Source of the DNA: Ceratorhiza oryzae-sativae
Taxonomy: Eukaryota > Basidiomycota > Agaricomycetes > Cantharellales > Ceratobasidiaceae
DNA: 64,000 nucleotides
NCBI GenBank assembly: GCA_030998015.1
Contig: JARWMV010000238.1
Coordinates: 434,001 to 498,000 of the forward strand
Direction: 5' to 3'
In this document: in pieces, positions 59,259 to 64,000 of the stretch
How the letters are laid out: each line of letters starts with the position of its first letter
How positions within the stretch are numbered: position 1 is the first letter of the stretch
Program-made: the position numbers and the translations under genes
The notes under the pieces: generated by a model
What the model was told of the DNA's origin: nothing
The model's input: only the letters and a program-made list of their open reading frames with translations
The model's database searches: none

Positions 59259-61524
59259 TCAGCCTTCGGCGGCCTCGGTGTCCATTTCCTCGTCGTCCTT
59301 CTCCTCTGAAGGCCCTTTGTCTTTGTCCTTCCTGCGATGCACAGACATGTGCCTCGCTACTTGGTCGGGTCGAGAAAATTTCTTGATACACCCTGGCTCT
59401 GTGCAAGCATAAGGCCGGACACCAGTATGCGTTCGAAGCTGAACCAACGTGGATGATTAGCTTTTGGGCGCAAAGTGATTCCAAATAACCTACGTGTTTG
59501 GATAGATTAGAAGACTCGGAGAAGGCACTGTTGGAATGGTCAATATCAGAGACATGCGACGCGGGGGATCTGGGTGAACCAACGTACCGATCGCAGTATT
59601 TGCACTTGAACGGTTTGTCTCCGTTGTGTGTCCGCTTGTGGATAGTTAATGCGCCTGTGATAGCGAACGCCTTGCCGCACCCAGGAAAATCGCACACGTA
59701 TGGCTCTACATTAGGATCTGTGAGTGTCTATTCGTTGCTCTCACTGTCTCTACTCACTTTCTTGGGTGTGCCTGCGCATATGCTGTTGCAGAGTCGCCGC
59801 CTCTGAGAAATCCAGCCCGCAGACCTCGCATTTGAATGGCCTGTGGCCCGTATGCGACTGCAGATGCCTCAACACCTTTTGCTTACTCGAGAACCCATGC
59901 TTCGGCCCATGTCTTGCACACCCGGCCCAGTGGCAGTCGTATGAGGCTTTGCCGCGGCCGACGTGCACGGTGCTGAGGTGTTCCGTGAGGTCGGCGCTAT
60001 TGTCAAATGTTTGACTGCAGCCGACCCAGCCGCAGGTATGGGTGTTTGGAGCCGAGAGGTCCTCCACTGCCTTTTCTTTTCCTTTGCTAGATTCAGGACG
60101 AACTGGGCGAGTCAAAGGCCCAGAGGTCGAATCCGGGGCAGAAAGCGAAGGCGACGAAGGAGATGTGGGAGAGAGGGGAGAGAGTTCAGTGGGATTGGCA
60201 TCTGTGGTTAGGGGTACTGATGCAGTATCCGGCGGGATAGGAGATGGCAGGGGGAAAGGGTTTCCGATTCCAGGCATTCCGTGTGTTGGCAGCTGAAGGT
60301 GATCGTGGAACAAGTGGCTCGCGAGAGCGCATAGACTAGAGTTCAAGTCGGCGGTAGGATCCAGAGGAGCCGGTACGATGGAGCAGCCTGACCAAGGGCA
60401 AGATAGTACGTCTTGGGGAGCCGGCTGGTGAACAGGCAGGGGCTGGGGTGGGGCAACGTGACAAGCAGGCGCACCATGAGCATGGTCATGTTGTGGATCA
60501 CTAGATGGAAGACGCAGGTGGGCGAGATTGACGTGCCCAACGAGTTCGCCCAAAGAGGAGAAACACTGTCCACAGTCGCTCCATCGGCAAGGAAATGCTG
60601 CCGCTGATGAGGATGGAGCCGATGTCGAGGGTCCACGAGGGAAATAATCAAGCGAAGAGAGCTCGGGGGTAGGCTCTGTGCTGATGCTCTGGGAGCTCAG
60701 GGAGTGGCTAGCAGGCGAAGCCGGGTGGAAGGATTTGAAGAAGGCGGCCAACCCGGCGGCATGTGCCGTCTGCTGGGTGATGTTGGTGGTAGTACCGTCT
60801 GGGCCCGGAAGAGGAATGCAGCAGTCGTTTTGAGGATAGTACGTATTGGGACAGCAATCGAACTGAGAAAATTCTGCGGTCAACTCGTTGGACAAAATGA
60901 AAACGAAAAGGGCGGGTTTACCAAGTGTTGGAGATCGTCGCCAAGTTGGTCGTTCATGACAACCTGGGGCTGAGCAGCACAGTGGGCGTGCCACTCGGGA
61001 GCGGCCCAGACCAGGCGTTCGGAGTTGGTGTCGGGGCAGGTCTCTGGATTACAGTCTTTGGATGGAAGTGCGCAGGAATCCAGGCATGGCACGGCCACCT
61101 GGACGCAATCGGATGTGCACTGTTCGGTGAGGTCCTCGCACCCTAGCGCACACGGTTCGTGGCAGTCAGGCGGGCAGTCATTGAGGGGCCAGTGCCCAGA
61201 TATTAAAGGCATCGAGTGGCTGGGCAACGGTGATGACTGGCCTGCCGGGGCGGTATAAAGGCCAATCGAGCCGGCAAAAAACGCGGAGTAGGGCCCATGC
61301 AGCGCGTGGAGGCGGCGGGTGTTGAGCAGCTCTGGCTTTTGGACGAGATCCATGTCCCAGACCGGCGGCGGTGGCGGCGAAGATGGCTCGGACGGTCGCG
61401 CGGTGGGTTCGGGCGATGGCGCACAGCAGCTGGGCGCGAAGGAGGCCAAACAAGCGCTGTCGCGGCACAAGATGACTGCTGGGGAGCAGTGGGGAGGCTC
61501 GCACCCAGTCGGGCCAACCATCAT
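59259..61524 (-). CDS. Zap1-like zinc-finger transcription factor
   Basis: C2H2 regulator resembling yeast Zap1, which senses zinc and controls zinc uptake genes. Proposed start at 61524 (MMVGPTGCEPPHCSP), though an earlier or later ATG is possible. The N-terminal half is Cys-rich: CPPDCHEPCALGCEDLTEQC, SDCVQVAVPCLDSCALPSKD, CNPETCPDTNSERLVWAAPE, then WHAHC. After an intron come FDCCPNTYYPQNDCCIP and the finger array: FPCRWSDCGQCFSSLGELVG, LSCPWSGCSIVPAP, HTCGWVGCSQTFDNSADLTE, YDCHWAGCARHGPKHGFSSK, FKCEVCGLDFSEAATLQQHM, YVCDFPGCGKAFAITGALTI, FKCKYCDR/AFSESSNLSKH and YACTEPGCIKKFSRPDQVAR. Eight fingers, the first two with the CxxxxC spacing of Zap1-type sensing fingers. Acidic tail EEKDDEEMDTEAAEG; TGA at 59259-59261. 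Four introns. Tail-to-tail with the kinase gene. Confidence 0.85.
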
Positions 61525-62178
61525 CGGGGTGGTACACGGTGACTGCGAGGGTGCGCTTCTGGCCAATCGGATTTGTTCTTTTCGGGCGGGCGTGGATGCC
61601 AACGTTGCCTGGAGCAATCTAGGGCCGCAATGACGAAACCCAACCGTCTGCGGATTGGCACCGATAAGCCATTCAGTCGCCCACGTCCAAGAACCGCTGC
61701 ACTCGCCTTCTTCGGTCTCACGCTCGATGCCCGGCACACGGATACCACTTGTCGTGGCGGATCCTGTCGAGATAAAGACAACACCTGCCTATTTGCGTAT
61801 CGCTACGTGTGCGTGTTGGCAGAGTGTTGCAGCCACGGACAAGCGCCGACCCAGACAGTGCAAACCGAGACCCCAGCAATATTCGCCTCGCACGTGCCAC
61901 AGGAACAACCAAGCAACGAGAAAAACCGGGACGAAGGCTGGAATACAACTCTCGTAAATTGACGGCTGGCATGTGCCAAATTAGTGTCAGTAATTGTTGA
62001 CAACGTTACTCCTGTCAGCAAAAAATTTTACCCTTTTTTTTGACCGCAAGCGGCTCCAGTGGCTTGGGGTATGGATATGTGTGCAGGTCGGGAGTTAGAG
62101 GATGATTGTTTGTTCGTGCTTGGCGCATGTCGACTGATGTGGCTGTGCAAAACTTTTGGGCGTCTGCCTCGTTCCACT
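61525..62178. promoter_or_regulatory. Divergent promoter Zap1-like / TMA16
   Basis: 654 bp between opposite starts. CACGTG at 61891-61896, flanked as GCACGTGC, so not the TCACGTG form. A T8 run lies near 62034-62041. No gene seen; the open frame entering from the TMA16 side begins at GTG. Confidence 0.45.
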
Positions 62179-62968
62179 ATGGCTCCTTCAGCGCCCAAAC
62201 CCAGCGCGAAACTAGCTACCAAAGAAAACAAAAAAGATAAAAAGGAAAAGGTGTTTCATCCTCAATCTCGCAAGGCAGGGCAACTCGAGCGGGCGCAACT
62301 ACGCAAAAACAAACTTGCAGGCGCATCCAGCAAGCGGGCTAAAAACCTCACAGCAAAGGGTCCGTAAAATCTTACCTCGCGGCGCGACCGATATCTGACC
62401 CTACCAATGTAGCCGACAGATATGCGTTCTTTTACCATGCTCTTCCACCAGACGTTCTGTTCATGACTTTGCCGGAAATTCACGATATCATCAAGACAGT
62501 GTGGTTAGTGCGCCACGACGAGATGCTAGCGGCCGAGCAAGCCCAGCGACGCCCCGGGAAACCACCATCAGCACGTGAGTTAGCACTGTGGGAGATGAAG
62601 CTGCAAGACGAGGAGGCGTATCGCAGTGGGCTGGGCAAGTCGTCCCACCCTACTCCCTCTCTGCCAACCCTCTAACGTCCTTTATAGCACTGCCAGACTT
62701 GACTGATCCCGCAACTGTAACATTATTCCGCGCATGGGAAACCAGGTCCCATGATCCAGCGTATCTTCATCTGTTACGGACTATCCGAGTGTCTAGTTCA
62801 AACCCCGATTCGTTGGTTGTGGAACACATTGGAGCGCGGGCGGTGGACGAGCAGCAGCAACAAAGGGCAAAGGAGGAAAAGGCAAAGGTCGACGCTGCAA
62901 ATCGGGCCGCGTCTCGGCAAGAGGCGGAAAAAGCAGCTAGGGATGTTTCCAAGATGGATGTGGACTAG
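62179..62968 (+). CDS. TMA16: Ribosome-biogenesis protein Tma16
   Basis: Nucleolar 60S pre-ribosome factor, first found as translation-machinery-associated protein 16. The start MAPSAPKPSAKLATKENKKD leads to a basic stretch, VFHPQSRKAGQLERAQLRKN and KLAGASSKRAKNLTAK. Exon 2 gives ADRYAFFYHALPDVLFMTLP, EIHDIIKTVWLVRHDEMLAA, RRPGKPPSARELALWEMKLQ and DEEAYRSGL; exon 3 gives ALPDLTDPATVTLFRAWETR, then a charged Gln/Glu/Ala-rich end, SKMDVD. These are the conserved Tma16 blocks in order. The second intron (62635-62687) has a GC donor, GGGCAAGT, and a TAG acceptor; the first has a weak GTCCGT donor. TAG at 62966-62968; about 225 residues. Confidence 0.9.
62635..62687 (+). other. GC-AG intron in TMA16
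   Basis: Donor GGCAAGT and acceptor TTTATAG. Removing these 53 bases joins SGL to ALPDLTDP with a split Ala codon (G/CA). No GT donor nearby keeps the conserved frame. Confidence 0.75.
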
Positions 62969-63289
62969 CTCGGTCTGTGGATAGGTTCGGTTCCGGCTCC
63001 TCGTATACCTCTGGTTTTGATTAAAATGTACACCCTTTGCCATCCTGGATTTGCATGGGTTATGCTGATAGCCGCAGTCTTTGTATCACGAATTGTATTA
63101 TAATCACACTTTCCCCTCCACAATGATGCTAGCATACTCAAAAACACCAAGCCTGACAAATAAAATCCTTGGCTGCTTACATGAATGTATGCACCCATTT
63201 GGGCTATTTTATTTGGCCATTGATTCTCCCCCCTATCCGTCAAACAGCTCCTATTCTCAACCTCCACGTTCGTTTCTTTCTCGCTCACA
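62969..63289. other. Intergenic region TMA16 to Bud6-like gene
   Basis: 321 bp, AT-rich, holding the TMA16 3' flank and the promoter of the last gene. A pyrimidine-rich leader precedes the ATG at 63290. No gene seen. Confidence 0.45.
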
Positions 63290-64000
63290 ATGGCTACCAC
63301 TCGTTATAATTTTCACCTCGGACATAGTATAGAATCTTTAACTTCAGAGACTCACGTTCTTTTGCAACTATTGACCGATTGGTCGCACGGCGACGCGACA
63401 AAAAGGCAAATTTACGACGGATATGTCAATTTGGCAATGGCCTTTATTGCCTGTAGCTACGCCCTTGAGGAGAATGGGGTCGATATGAGGTATGCTATAA
63501 CTCAAATAATGAAATATACCACTGAATGTGGTTGGTGTGCAGCACGCCTCGCATTTCGCCTCAACATATATTTGACCAGTTGGAGCGTATGTTATCCTTG
63601 GGAGCAACGCACCAAGTCCGGGATACCTATCTGCCCTCTATCCGAAGCTCTGTTCAAATTCTCCTTCAGGATCTACGAGCCAAACGACGCGAGTCTTATC
63701 AACGTTCGAGGTCGCGCAAACGAGAATCCTTGGATTCGAGCTCGACCGCGAGTACGATGGTGGAGGTTGAACGAGCGAAAACTCTCCAGTGTCTAAATGG
63801 GCAGGGCCTGTACCGGGAATCACCATTCCAATCTTCGGAGGTGGCCTTGTTCTCTCATAGCTCCGATTCTGAAGACTGTTCGATTATTGACGTCTCGGAA
63901 AGCAGTTCTTTGGCTAGCTTGGACGGATTGGCTTGCGATCATGGAGAAAAATACGTTTGTGGACCTTGTGGAACTGTGTGCATCGAGCCTATTCAAAACG
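63290..64000 (+). CDS. Bud6/Aip3 N-terminal-domain-like protein, cut by the window end
   Basis: Bud6/Aip3 binds actin and formins and helps place actin cables. The first exon, MATTRYNFHLGHSIESLTSE, THVLLQLLTDWSHGDATKRQ and YDGYVNLAMAFIACSYALEE, followed by NGVDMR, matches the N-terminal helical domain of that family. An intron (donor GTATGC near 63488) joins STPRISPQHIFDQLERMLSL, HQVRDTYLPSIRSSVQILLQ and DLRAKRRESYQRSRSRKRES. A Ser-rich acidic region follows (SHSSDSEDCSIIDVSESSSL). A Cys cluster, ACDHGEKYVCGPCGTVC, lies just before the window ends; it is not something I know from Bud6. The gene is incomplete, so the assignment rests only on the first 130 residues. Confidence 0.6.

Noticed and set aside
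1..64000. A biosynthetic gene cluster or defence island
   Set aside because: Neighbouring genes belong to unrelated housekeeping processes; there is no backbone synthase, P450 group, transporter-regulator pair or defence domain.
1..64000. tRNA, rRNA, CRISPR or intact transposon
   Set aside because: I found no A/B-box pair with a foldable tRNA, no spaced direct repeats, and no reverse transcriptase or transposase motif in the frames.

Overview
This is a nuclear segment of a basidiomycete fungus, most likely an Agaricomycete. I infer this from densely packed genes broken by many short introns (about 45-80 bp, GT...AG, CTRAC-like branch sites), ordinary fungal housekeeping genes and mixed gene orientation. 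A Rhizoctonia/Ceratobasidium-like origin is plausible but is only an inference. I see no operons, bacterial signals, rRNA, tRNA, CRISPR array or intact transposon. CDS coordinates run from start codon to stop codon and include introns.

Left part (1-17.4 kb): pyruvate carboxylase (minus), Golgi GDP-mannose transporter (minus), kinetochore protein Nnf1 (minus), a RING+RRM protein (plus), the gamma-tubulin complex protein GCP3/Spc98 (minus) and a SET-domain methyltransferase (plus).

Middle part (17.4-35 kb): a gene-free stretch of about 4 kb containing a perfect 28-bp palindrome lies in front of an Ecl1-type small zinc-knuckle gene. It is followed by a Stealth-family, Xpt1-like sugar-phosphate transferase with a 10-nt micro-exon, a pirin gene with two GC-AG introns, an unrecognised and possibly decayed coding region, and two adjacent secreted histidine acid phosphatases (phytase type). 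One phosphatase has lost the His of its HD motif.

Right part (35-64 kb): PAT1 (mRNA decapping), TAF10 (TFIID/SAGA), an H1/H5-type winged-helix protein, glycogen debranching enzyme, an F-BAR/DEP/RhoGAP protein of Rgd2 type, an M50B-like membrane peptidase, FIS1, xanthine/hypoxanthine phosphoribosyltransferase, an Hsl1/Gin4/Nim1-type kinase, a Zap1-like zinc-finger regulator, TMA16, and the 5' part of a Bud6/Aip3-like gene cut by the window end.

The genes do not form one pathway. The clearest shared signal is regulatory: TCACGTG, in one orientation or the other, sits within about 165 bp upstream of at least ten start codons, often in shared divergent promoters. I found no convincing new multi-gene system. 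The most informative oddities are the palindrome in the 4-kb gap, the altered phosphatase active site, the micro-exon next to a modified NDD motif in the Stealth gene, the GC-AG introns, and the cysteine-rich module in the Zap1-like protein.
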